DNA of 13,592 bases. It comes from CAZXSK01 sp964642855. Its GTDB lineage: Bacteria; Planctomycetota; Phycisphaerae; SM23-33. The position numbers and the translations under genes are program-made. Shown in pieces: positions 6,432 to 13,447 of this stretch (within the stretch, counting starts at the first letter, position 1; every line of letters starts with the position of its first letter). Location of the stretch: assembly GCA_964642855.1 (NCBI GenBank), contig CAZXSK010000085.1:1-13592 (forward strand), given 5' to 3'. Under the pieces are notes generated by a model. It made no database searches. It saw only the letters and a list, made by a program, of their open reading frames with translations, and had not been told where the DNA came from.

Positions 6432-7661
6432 ATGGATCCGCTGCCGTACCTGACAGCCGACCTGCCCGGCGTGGGTGGAGTCATCAAGCAGAACCTCGAC
6501 GACTTCCGTGTCGACGAGATCCCGCTGTACGAAGCGAGCGGCGAGGGCACGCACCTGTACTTCCGCGTGCTCAAGGCGGGTATTCCCACGCCCGCAGCTG
6601 TCGGGCGGATCGCGAGGTACCTTGGCGTCAGGCCGGGCGATATCGGCTTTGCGGGCCTCAAGGACGCCCACGCCACCACCAGCCAGTGGATGAGCATCGA
6701 GCACGAGGACCCGCAGAAGCTCGAGGCGTTTCACGATTCCCAGATGCGGATCTCCGACATCACGCGGCACACGAACAAGCTTCGCCCGGGACACCTGCGC
6801 GCCAACCGGTTCCGCGTGCGAATCCGGGACGTCGGTGAGGACGCGCTGGACCGCGCCGGGACAATCCTGGATGTGCTCCAGCGCCGGGGCGTGCCGAATT
6901 ACTTTGGCCGCCAGCGGTTCGGTGCCCGAGGCGATACCGCCTACCTCGGACGCGCCCTGGTCCGGGGCGACTCCAGAGAGTTCGTAGAGCTGCTGCTGGG
7001 TCGGCCCCAGCCGGACGATCCGCCCGACTGCAAAGCCGCCCGGGACGCCTTCGACAACGGATACTTCCAGCGGGCGATGAAGCGCTGGCCTCGGCATTAC
7101 AGCGACCAGCGACGCGCGCTGGCTGCCTACAAGAAGAAGCGCAAAGCCGGGGCTGCCATCCGGGCCGTCGACAAACGCATGCGCAGGCTGTTTGTCTCCG
7201 CGCTGCAAAGCGCAATCTTCAACCGTGTACTGGCCGCCCGGATCGACGAGATTGACCGCGTCCGCGAGGGCGACTGGGCACGCAAATGCCAGACCGGCGG
7301 GGTGTTCCTCGTGGAATCCGTCGAGCAGGAGCTGCCCCGGGCCCGGGCGTTCGAAATCAGCCCCACGGGCCCGCTGCCGGGCAGCCGGTGCAGACTCGCC
7401 CAAGGCGAGGCAGGCGACATCGAACGCCGGGCCATCGCCGAGGAAGGCATGTCCGAGGAAGACTTCGATCGCGTCGGGTCGCTTCGCGTCAAGGGCACGC
7501 GCCGGCCGCTTCGATTCGCCGTCGAAGACGCATCGGTCGAGCAGGCGGAGGACCAGGACGGCCGGTACCTGGAGCTGACGTTCAACGCCCCCTCGGGCTG
7601 CTACGCGACCGTCCTGCTCCGGGAGATCACCAAGAGCGATCCAGCCGGAGCCTCGCCATGA
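6432..7661 (+). CDS. truD: tRNA pseudouridine(13) synthase TruD
   Basis: This encodes 409 aa, longer than the E. coli enzyme (349). TruD isomerises uridine 13 of tRNA to pseudouridine in the cytoplasm. The catalytic aspartate is D78 in GFAGLKDAHATTSQ (72-85). The family signature NYFGRQRFG is at 156-164, and the C-terminal NAPSGCYATVLLREI carries the conserved end of the fold. A basic stretch, AAYKKKRKAGAAIR, lies in the middle of the protein and may belong to the TRUD insertion domain. The ATG at 6432 follows GAGG (6423-6426) by 5 nt and begins 7 bp after the upstream lipoprotein's stop, which suggests cotranscription or coupling. Identification is firm. Confidence 0.95.
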   Translation: MDPLPYLTADLPGVGGVIKQNLDDFRVDEIPLYEASGEGTHLYFRVLKAGIPTPAAVGRIARYLGVRPGDIGFAGLKDAHATTSQWMSIEHEDPQKLEAFHDSQMRISDITRHTNKLRPGHLRANRFRVRIRDVGEDALDRAGTILDVLQRRGVPNYFGRQRFGARGDTAYLGRALVRGDSREFVELLLGRPQPDDPPDCKAARDAFDNGYFQRAMKRWPRHYSDQRRALAAYKKKRKAGAAIRAVDKRMRRLFVSALQSAIFNRVLAARIDEIDRVREGDWARKCQTGGVFLVESVEQELPRARAFEISPTGPLPGSRCRLAQGEAGDIERRAIAEEGMSEEDFDRVGSLRVKGTRRPLRFAVEDASVEQAEDQDGRYLELTFNAPSGCYATVLLREITKSDPAGASP

Positions 7662-7712
7662 AAGCCCGAGGGGGGCATCTGGGTGCCGGGACCGACCGGC
7701 TCGGGAGCGATC

Positions 7713-9101
7713 ATGGGATCGATAGCTGACAGGCTCCGCCAGGCGACGGGGGATTTCATCCGGCTGATCGCGCCGATGGACGTGATCTGCCAATTGGGGA
7801 ACCTGATCTTCCGCAAGAGTCTGCGTTACACGCTGCTGACCGCGGGGATTTCCGCTGTCGGTCTGCTGCTCCAGTGGATCGGCCTGCCCGGGTTCACCGT
7901 CCGCCAGGCGATTCTCCTTCCCTTGGTGATTGGCGCGGTGACACTGACGATCGGCGTGCTGCTGAAGGTCGTTCCGGCGATCATCGCGTCGCGGCTGCTT
8001 ACGGTCGCTCAGGCCGGCGACCTGAATTTGATGGAGGACTATCGCAAATCGCAGGCGGGCGAGCACCTCGAAGCCCTCTGGGAGGGGGCCTACCGGCAGG
8101 AGGCCTGGCTGGATTCGCCGGCTGCAGACTGGAACGAGTCGCAGGCGAAGGAGACTTTCCTGCAGACAGCTCATGGGGCGCTGGGGACCCCGCTGCCGCA
8201 GATGCGACAGCTCCAGCAGACCGGCCTGGACCTGCGATTCTTCGAAGACTGGCGGGACGGAGCGTATCTCGACCGAAGCGACAGCAAACTCCGCGAGCAG
8301 TTCGAGGGAAGTTCGCTGCTCAAGGAGGCCCGCCGGATTGCGGGCATGACAGGCCTGGCGTTCTCGCTTCGCTGGGCGCCGGCCGGAGCGTCGCAGGCCT
8401 TCTGGTTCTCGCTGGTTACGCGGGCACTGGCTACGCGGGTCGCCCCGGCCGTCGAGAATATCAATCACCGATTCGACGGCTGGGTGGTCAACTGTCAGAC
8501 GTTCCTCTGGCCGGGGGAGGAGGACCACCCCTGGCTGGTCGAAAAGCCCCAGGCGCGCGACGCGGTCCTTGAATCCCGCAGGAAGATCATCACCGGCGTG
8601 TTCGGGCCAACCGACGTCGACGCCGTCCGCATGATCGATCGCATGCTGTTCCTGTCGGTCCGCCGGGCGCGGGAGCTTCGTCTGCGGATCGATCCGTCTT
8701 ACGCCCTTGGCGAACGCCCGGGCGACGGCGAGGCGCGAGGACCTCGAGCGGGGGAAACTCTCCGCCGGGCCCACGAAGCCTTTCGCGAGTACATCGCAGC
8801 CAACCGTCCGGAACTGCTGGCCGATGACAGCCGGCGGCGCTGGCAGGCGGTTCGGGCGGCATTCCATGCCGACGTGGGGGGCCTCCGGGGGCAGTTCCTG
8901 CGGGTCACCCGTCGCGGCGGGAGCAAGGCGCAGCTGCCGCTTCGGGCGTGGACAACCATCGACCGTGCCATCGAGTCAGCCGGGCGGACGGGCAGAATTC
9001 TGCTGGCCGTGCGGGCTCATCATGTGCTGGCCGAGCTTGAGCGGGCAGGCTACCGCGACCTGATCCTGCGACTCCAGCAGTCCGAACGCGCCAAGCCGTA
9101 A
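7713..9101 (+). CDS. Two-TM membrane protein of unknown function
   Basis: This encodes 462 aa. Two hydrophobic segments near the N-terminus (about 39-58 and 66-92) form a membrane hairpin. The remaining roughly 370 residues are soluble, charged and largely helical, with many R, E and A residues and W/F-rich patches such as HPWLVEK and FFEDWRDGAY. I recognise no catalytic motif or known domain. The ATG at 7713 has GGGAG (7703-7707) 5 nt upstream. A GTG at 7683 in the same frame, also preceded by a G-rich stretch, would add ten residues. The gene follows truD by 51 bp on the same strand. Coding potential is strong because of the length and even amino-acid composition; the function is unknown. 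Confidence 0.8.
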   Translation: MGSIADRLRQATGDFIRLIAPMDVICQLGNLIFRKSLRYTLLTAGISAVGLLLQWIGLPGFTVRQAILLPLVIGAVTLTIGVLLKVVPAIIASRLLTVAQAGDLNLMEDYRKSQAGEHLEALWEGAYRQEAWLDSPAADWNESQAKETFLQTAHGALGTPLPQMRQLQQTGLDLRFFEDWRDGAYLDRSDSKLREQFEGSSLLKEARRIAGMTGLAFSLRWAPAGASQAFWFSLVTRALATRVAPAVENINHRFDGWVVNCQTFLWPGEEDHPWLVEKPQARDAVLESRRKIITGVFGPTDVDAVRMIDRMLFLSVRRARELRLRIDPSYALGERPGDGEARGPRAGETLRRAHEAFREYIAANRPELLADDSRRRWQAVRAAFHADVGGLRGQFLRVTRRGGSKAQLPLRAWTTIDRAIESAGRTGRILLAVRAHHVLAELERAGYRDLILRLQQSERAKP

Positions 9102-9103
9102 AC

Positions 9104-9131
9104 CCGCCAGATCCAGGACGTCCACTGGCGG
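9104..9131 (+). repeat. Hairpin directly after a stop codon
   Basis: CCGCCAG (9104-9110) and CTGGCGG (9125-9131) form a 7-bp perfect stem with a 14-nt loop, starting 2 nt after the TAA of the two-TM protein gene. No T-run follows. It could be a weak terminator, a 3'-end stabiliser or an attenuator before the next gene. Confidence 0.35.
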
Positions 9132-9197
9132 AGGCCCATGATCCAACCGATGTAGGCTGGGAGGAATCGAAGGGGACTGCAACTGGAGACTGACGCC

Positions 9198-9512
9198 ATG
9201 ACCGGAAGCACGGAAGAATCCGCCACCGACCAGCCTTGCGAGGACCTCCGCGACCTGGTGGAGACGATCGAGCACTGCAGGGAGCGGATCCGCGAATTCG
9301 TCGACGAGGGCAAGATGGTCGCGATGAACACGAGCATCGAGGCCAGCCGGCTGGGCGAACAGGGCAGGGGGTTCCAGATTCTCGCCGACCATCTCTCGCG
9401 TCTGCTCGCCGAGGCGGGAGCGGTGTCGGACATGCTCACCCGTGCAGCCGTGGTTGCATCTGCCGCGACGCGCAGGTCAGCCGCAGAGGCGGACGACCCG
9501 TCCGCCCGATAG
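9198..9512 (+). CDS. Miniature soluble chemoreceptor-tip-like protein
   Basis: This encodes 104 aa with no signal peptide or TM segment. Residues about 34-72 resemble the signalling hairpin tip of methyl-accepting chemotaxis proteins. MNTSIEASRLGEQGRGFQIL (43-62) aligns without gaps to the MCP consensus [20 protein letters not shown], and ADHLSRLLAEA continues where MCPs have ADEVRKLAERS. In MCPs this tip binds CheA and CheW and forms receptor trimers. A helix (about 14-37) precedes it and an alanine-rich helix (68-95) follows. Sensor, HAMP and most adaptation-helix regions are absent. The ATG at 9198 has GGAG (9185-9188) 9 nt upstream, which argues for a real gene. No che gene is nearby. It could be a free-standing partner or inhibitor of a signalling array, or a remnant of a larger receptor. 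Confidence 0.75.
   Translation: MTGSTEESATDQPCEDLRDLVETIEHCRERIREFVDEGKMVAMNTSIEASRLGEQGRGFQILADHLSRLLAEAGAVSDMLTRAAVVASAATRRSAAEADDPSAR
9489..9505. terminator. GC hairpin at a convergent junction
   Basis: GCGGACG (9489-9495) and CGTCCGC (9499-9505) form a perfect 7-bp stem with a 3-nt loop, spanning the last codons of the chemoreceptor-like gene. Only 18 bp separate its stop from the stop of the convergent AsmA-like gene. It may end transcription from both sides, but there is no T-run on either strand, so the call is weak. Confidence 0.35.
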
Positions 9513-9530
9513 TCACCGCAACCTGGCGCG

Positions 9531-11225
9531 TCACTCGTCGCCGGAGGGAAGCTCGCGACGCTCGCCGAACAGCGTGGGGACGTCCAGCAGCTTGCGGAAC
9601 TGCTTGAGCAGCCGGCCAGGGATGTCGCCCTTGCCGCGGGTCGCACGCACGAAAAACTCCCGCATGTCCTCCGTGAGCTTCATCGACGGGGCCGGAGCGG
9701 ACCGGACCTTCAGGTCGCCATCGCCGACAAGCCGGCCGGTGACATGCATTCGCGTCAGCGACCGCTGCAGGAAGGGCACGATGTCCATCAACGGGAGGTA
9801 GGAGAGAAACTGGTGGATCCGCTGCAGGGGAACCGCGACGGCGTAGAGGTCCGCCTGACCGCCGGCCAGGTCTACCGTTCCGCCGGATTCGACCTCCAGC
9901 GCAAAGAGCCTGCTGACCACCCGCGCTTCCTCGAAAGTCAGCAGCGACCCGCTCGAAGAGAACGCTGCCTCCACGCGCGATGCCCCCAACGCCGAGCCGT
10001 GCTCGACCGACAGCTGCGAGATCATCTCGGGCATCATCGGCAGATGCCACAGGTTCGCCCCCTCCAGCGCGAAAGCGCCCCGGCCTCGACACCCGGACAG
10101 CTCCGTCCCCTCGCCCGAAACCCTGTACCGCAGCAGGAGCGTTCCCAGCTTGTCGGGAACGCCGGTTTCCCAGGGCGACCGACCCGCGATGTCCCCGGCA
10201 GCCGGCAGGAGCGAAGACAGGTCAATACCCGCTCCACGGATGAGCCCCTGATAGCGAAGCGTTTCCAGGGCGGCATCCAGCGAGCCGACGGACGGGTCGA
10301 TCGACGCCGACCCTGACACGGCGAACCAGCCATTGCAGATGCGTCCCTGGAAGGTATCGAGACTCGCCAGCAGACGGTCGGTCCCGCCTATCGAGAGCGT
10401 CAGCCGACTGTCGGTGATCTCAGCGCCGGCGACGCTCCGGATTGTCAGATCGCGGATATGGATGGTTCCGCTGGGCCTCCATGACAGCGGCCGGGTCCAG
10501 ACGCCGCGGACTTTGACCGTTCCCGCAAGTACGCCCGATCCGCCCTCGATGCCCGGAACCGCCAGAAGAGTGCATATTTCGCGCCCCTGGTTGTCGGACA
10601 CCGGAAGCGAGACCGAGGTCACAAGCTCGAGCCTGCCGGTATCCCAGGTAGTCGTGCCTTCGGCTGAAAGCACCCGCTGGTCGTCGGGCCCGCGGGGATT
10701 CCTGCGAAGCTCAACCCGGTGGACCTCGCCAAGCCGCCGGGCGTGGAAAAACAGCCCGTCCAGCTCATACGCTGCCTCGCGACGGTCGTCCCGCAGTGCG
10801 ACGGTTCCGTTTCGCACGTGCAGTTCGCGAAGGTCGGTGACGCTCTCGATCCACTCGATCAGACGATCGACGTTCCGCACGGGCGGTCTGCACCTGCCCT
10901 CGCGGAAGTGAAGATCCAGCCGCAATCCGTCAACGTCGACCGTCTCGGCGCGAGGTTCGCCTGTCAGCAAGGCCGTCAGGGTGGTCTCGGCTGCGGGAAC
11001 TGTCAGCCAGGTTCTGCCTTCCGTGTCGGTCAGCGACAGCCCCCCCAGCCTCACGCGCCCGCCAAAGGTCACCTCAAGCCGCTCGATCCGGCAGGTTCCG
11101 TCCCAGTAGGTCGGCAGCTCCCGCTGCAGCCGATAGCGAAGATACGCCTGCAGGCCCCAGAAGCGAACCACGAGCACCAGGGCGGCAATCACCAGGATTG
11201 CGATGGCCAAGAGCCTGGGGACCAT
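9531..11225 (-). CDS. AsmA-like membrane-anchored protein
   Basis: This encodes 564 aa from the ATG at 11225. An N-terminal TM segment (about 4-22) is followed by a long extracytoplasmic region of short beta strands with repeating patterns such as IERLEVTFGGRVRLGGLSL and RLTLSIGG. The C-terminal region has VESGGTVDLAGGQADLYAVA (around 460) and VTGRLVGDGDLKV. This is the architecture of AsmA/YhdP/TamB-type proteins, several of which are implicated in phospholipid transport to the outer membrane. The start is uncertain. The ATG at 11225 lacks a clear SD. A CTG at 11282 in frame has AGAGGA upstream and would place a basic tail before the TM segment. A TTG at 11345 would overlap the divergent DUF547 gene. 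Family call by eye; substrate unknown. Confidence 0.75.
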   Translation of the reverse strand: MVPRLLAIAILVIAALVLVVRFWGLQAYLRYRLQRELPTYWDGTCRIERLEVTFGGRVRLGGLSLTDTEGRTWLTVPAAETTLTALLTGEPRAETVDVDGLRLDLHFREGRCRPPVRNVDRLIEWIESVTDLRELHVRNGTVALRDDRREAAYELDGLFFHARRLGEVHRVELRRNPRGPDDQRVLSAEGTTTWDTGRLELVTSVSLPVSDNQGREICTLLAVPGIEGGSGVLAGTVKVRGVWTRPLSWRPSGTIHIRDLTIRSVAGAEITDSRLTLSIGGTDRLLASLDTFQGRICNGWFAVSGSASIDPSVGSLDAALETLRYQGLIRGAGIDLSSLLPAAGDIAGRSPWETGVPDKLGTLLLRYRVSGEGTELSGCRGRGAFALEGANLWHLPMMPEMISQLSVEHGSALGASRVEAAFSSSGSLLTFEEARVVSRLFALEVESGGTVDLAGGQADLYAVAVPLQRIHQFLSYLPLMDIVPFLQRSLTRMHVTGRLVGDGDLKVRSAPAPSMKLTEDMREFFVRATRGKGDIPGRLLKQFRKLLDVPTLFGERRELPSGDE

Positions 11226-11278
11226 CCGCCGCCGGCGCGGGCGCCCATCGGGGCTGGGTTGTTTCTTATCGTCGCGTT

Positions 11279-11332
11279 TCAGGAGAGTTCCTCTTGGTCG
11301 CTGACCTCTAAGACGCGTACAATCGTCGACAT
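11279..11332 (-). CDS. Possible 17-codon leader ORF
   Basis: On the minus strand, GGAGG lies 4 nt before an ATG (11332-11330) that opens 17 codons (MSTIVRVLEVSDQEELS). The TGA (11281-11279) overlaps a CTG (11282-11280) in the frame of the AsmA-like gene, giving a CTGA junction like the ATGA overlaps of coupled genes. It may be a translated leader, the true N-terminus separated by a frameshift or sequence error, or chance. It also overlaps the promoter and first two bases of the divergent DUF547 gene. Confidence 0.3.
   Translation of the reverse strand: MSTIVRVLEVSDQEELS
11294..11323 (+). promoter_or_regulatory. Candidate promoter of the DUF547 gene
   Basis: TTGGTC (11294-11299) and TACAAT (11318-11323, 5 of 6 to consensus) are separated by 18 nt. 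The -10 ends 7 nt before the ATG at 11331, so transcription would start at or next to the A of the start codon. No SD is visible before this ATG. The arrangement predicts a leaderless mRNA. Confidence 0.5.
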
Positions 11333-12170
11333 GTTGCCTCCGCAATGCAAGCTGCGTGGTGGGTTCGTCGCGCTGGGCCTGATTCTGCTGGCTGGTTGTT
11401 CGGGCAGTTCCTCGCCGCCCCCGCCGATCCAGCTGGACACCGGGGGAATCTCGCCGCGGGTCGACTACGCCGGTCTCGATCAGGCGCTGCAGGACGGCGT
11501 CGACGACGACGGCCGACTTCAGGCAGAAGGCCTGACCGATGAAATCTGCGACCGCCTGGACGAGCAGCTTCGGCTGCTGGCGGTGACCGGTCCTACCGTA
11601 ACTCCCGAGCTGTTTCCTTCCGTCGAAGACCGTATCTGTTACTGGTACAACGTGCGGTCAGCGTGGGCGATCAAGCTGGCGATCACCATCGAATTCGATT
11701 CCAGGCAGTGGGGCCCCTGCTGCGAAGGCAGGAAGTTCCCGGTCGACGGCAGGCTGCTGTGCCTGGGTGATATCGACAACATCCTGACGCGGTTCCCGGA
11801 CTGGCGGGTCGCCGTGGCGTCGCCGGGCGTATCGATGTACCGTGCGCCGCTTCCGCAATCGGCATTCCAGGCCGAGGGCATCCGGGCGAGAATCGATCGT
11901 CGGCTGACGCGATTCCTGGGCGATTCCGACCGGTTCGAGATCGATCCCGAGCGACGGGTCGTGGTCTTCCCGCCGGTGATGTGGGACGTCCGCAAGCGGA
12001 TCCTCGGGGAGCACCGGCGGATGTACGGCACGCGCCAGGCGACGCTGGTTACGGCGCTGCTGGACGACGTGGGCGGGATTGCCCATCGCCGCCTGCAGGA
12101 CGCCCTGGGCTACCGCGTCGTGCGCCCGACCGGACGCAAACGAACATTCGCCTTCCTGCCCGAGCTGTAG
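11331..12170 (+). CDS. DUF547 domain lipoprotein
   Basis: This encodes 279 aa. A hydrophobic segment (11-21) ends in the lipobox LLAGC with C23 lipidated, followed by a serine/proline linker, so it is anchored outside the cytoplasm. Residues from about 97 onward match the DUF547 pattern. CYWYNVRSAWAIKLAIT stands for the family's FWINAYNALVIK, LCLGDIDNILTRFPDWRVAVAS for the sLDDIEh-ILR-DpRvHFAL stretch, then ARIDRRLTRFL and VVFPPVMWDVRKRI follow. The usual cysteine in CASxxCPPL is not seen; this protein has VASPGVSMYRAPL. Two adjacent cysteines occur at GPCCEG. The biochemical role of DUF547 is not settled. The start at 11331 fits the signal peptide; the TACAAT 7 nt upstream suggests a leaderless transcript. 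Confidence 0.8.
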   Translation: MLPPQCKLRGGFVALGLILLAGCSGSSSPPPPIQLDTGGISPRVDYAGLDQALQDGVDDDGRLQAEGLTDEICDRLDEQLRLLAVTGPTVTPELFPSVEDRICYWYNVRSAWAIKLAITIEFDSRQWGPCCEGRKFPVDGRLLCLGDIDNILTRFPDWRVAVASPGVSMYRAPLPQSAFQAEGIRARIDRRLTRFLGDSDRFEIDPERRVVVFPPVMWDVRKRILGEHRRMYGTRQATLVTALLDDVGGIAHRRLQDALGYRVVRPTGRKRTFAFLPEL

Positions 12171-12220
12171 GCCGTTCCGGGTCGATTGCCGGTCTCACAG
12201 GGGCAGATCAGATCCGCCCG

Positions 12221-12239
12221 CCCTTTCCGGGAAGGGTTT
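12221..12239. terminator. Weak hairpin between convergent genes
   Basis: CCCTT (12221-12225) and AAGGG (12232-12236) form a 5-bp stem with a 6-nt loop, followed by TTT on the plus strand. It lies in the 72-bp gap between the stops of the DUF547 and ACT genes, about 50 bp after the former and 7 bp after the latter. It is a plausible but weak rightward terminator. Confidence 0.3.
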
Positions 12240-12242
12240 CGG

Positions 12243-12635
12243 TCAATCGGCCAGCACCTTCCGGGCTGTTTCGGTATCGGCGACCTTGAACACCGCGTAG
12301 GTCACGCCCGTATCGAAGCCGCCCGTGCAGTAGGCGTAGGTGATATTCACGCCGTTGTCCGAGAGCGTCTTCGCTTTCTCGGAGAAGGCCCCGGGATGGT
12401 CTTCGAGTTTCACCACGAGTACGTCGGTTTCGGTCCAGCGGTCGTGCTCTTCGTTGAGGACCTTTCGCGTGCCATCCGGGTCGTCGCAGAGGATGCGCAG
12501 CACCCCGTGCTCGCCGGAGTCGGACAGGCTCAGGGCGACGATGTTGATCCCCGCACCGGACAGGGCGTCGGTCACGCTGGCCAGCACGCCGGGCTTGTTG
12601 ATCAGGAAAATCGAAAACTGGGTTTCCATGCGCAT
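12243..12635 (-). CDS. Tandem ACT-domain protein
   Basis: This encodes 130 aa made almost entirely of two ACT domains. The first (about 7-65) has FSIFLINKPGVLASVTDALS and NIVALSLSD. The second (about 71-130) has DVLVVKLEDHPGAFSEKAKT and NITYAYCTGG. In each, the N-terminal strand-loop with PG is where ACT domains typically bind amino acids. It has no fused catalytic domain, so it probably senses an amino acid or acts as a regulatory partner. The ATG at 12635 is chosen because GGAGG (12648-12644) lies 8 nt upstream; an in-frame GTG at 12650 and an ATG at 12629 are less likely. It lies 77 bp downstream of tsaB on the same strand and may be cotranscribed with it. The ligand is unknown. Confidence 0.88.
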   Translation of the reverse strand: MRMETQFSIFLINKPGVLASVTDALSGAGINIVALSLSDSGEHGVLRILCDDPDGTRKVLNEEHDRWTETDVLVVKLEDHPGAFSEKAKTLSDNGVNITYAYCTGGFDTGVTYAVFKVADTETARKVLAD

Positions 12636-12673
12636 CGGGTTTTCCTCCACGGGTCGGGGCAGGGCACAGACGC

Positions 12674-12704
12674 CTGCCGGGCGGCAGATCTTACCTGCTC
12701 AGGT
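12674..12704. repeat. Two short palindromes between tsaB and the ACT gene
   Basis: CTGCCG-GG-CGGCAG (12674-12687) and ACCTG-CT-CAGGT (12693-12704) are perfect inverted repeats with 2-nt centres, 5 bp apart in the 77-bp intercistronic gap. The first has 6-bp arms and the second 5-bp arms. With loops this short they would form poor RNA hairpins as written, so paired protein sites are possible. No further support. Confidence 0.35.
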
Positions 12705-12712
12705 GCGGGGCT

Positions 12713-13438
12713 TCAAGGGCGGTCGGGCTTTCCCTCCGCAGCCTGGCGCTTCTCCCACAGGCGAACGGCTTCGGGCTTGCGGCTGTAGATGGGCAGCAGG
12801 CGATGATAGTCCATGAATTCTCCACCGGCAGCCATGATCTTCCCGACCTGCCAGACAGCTGCGGGAGTGGGCAGGTAGCGGTCTTCGGGCAGGGGGGTCA
12901 CGTCATGGCTCTCGACGGGGTGATAGTGCAGGCCTTCCCCAGCGACTGCCAGGGGCCTGGGGGCGTGATTGAGGAATTCTTCCAGCGGCTGGACGCGGGG
13001 CGGGGGCCCGGCGGGGGCAGCCCGGTCAGGCGTACGGGTGTACAACGACGCGTAGACGAGTTTCTCCTTGGCGTCGAGGATCACCGCGAGGTGCTCCCAG
13101 GGCAGATCGATGCAGCCTTGGGCGACCGCGTCGGGCGAGTGCACGGCGAGGCATTGCAGGGAGGGGCACTGCTGGGCGAAGGTTCGGGCGACGGTGACAC
13201 CGATCCGCGTTCCGGTGAAACTGCCCGGCCCGGCAGAGACGTACAGTTCGTCGACGTCCTGGGGGGACAGATCCGCAGCGTTGAGCAGTCCGGCCAGTTG
13301 GTCAATCAACTGGGCGGCGTGCCGGGAGGAGGCGTCGAACAGGAGCTGTTCGTGAATCGTATCGCCGATACCCAGGGCGAGCCCGCCCTGGCGGCAACTG
13401 GTTTCGATCGCGATGGAGATCCGGCGGTGGTTTTTCAT
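12713..13438 (-). CDS. tsaB: tRNA threonylcarbamoyladenosine synthesis protein TsaB
   Basis: This encodes 241 aa, an ASKHA-fold protein that partners TsaD (with TsaE) to make t6A at position 37 of ANN-decoding tRNAs. ISIAIETSCRQGGLAL (7-22) is the first phosphate-loop-like strand pair. HAAQLIDQL (40-48) follows, and the family signature SAGPGSFTGTRIGV (68-81) is clear. LDAKEKLVYASLY (121-133) fits the second subdomain. The ATG at 13438 gives the usual TsaB N-terminus; longer in-frame extensions reach into the phosphoesterase promoter and look non-coding. No SD is visible, but TACAAT ends 9 nt upstream. TsaD and TsaE are not in the window. Identification is firm. Confidence 0.93.
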   Translation of the reverse strand: MKNHRRISIAIETSCRQGGLALGIGDTIHEQLLFDASSRHAAQLIDQLAGLLNAADLSPQDVDELYVSAGPGSFTGTRIGVTVARTFAQQCPSLQCLAVHSPDAVAQGCIDLPWEHLAVILDAKEKLVYASLYTRTPDRAAPAGPPPRVQPLEEFLNHAPRPLAVAGEGLHYHPVESHDVTPLPEDRYLPTPAAVWQVGKIMAAGGEFMDYHRLLPIYSRKPEAVRLWEKRQAAEGKPDRP

Positions 13439-13447
13439 GCTGGCGGG

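Noticed and set aside
7658..7729. ATGA overlap with the truD stop opening 23 codons
   Set aside because: The ORF is glycine/arginine-rich, has no SD suited to it and ends quickly. The downstream gene starts in another frame at 7713 or 7683.
6399..8867. Minus-strand open frame of about 820 codons opposite truD and the two-TM gene
   Set aside because: It spans parts of three clear plus-strand genes, its translation is rich in R, P, Q and H with no domain, and long antisense frames are expected opposite GC-rich codon usage.
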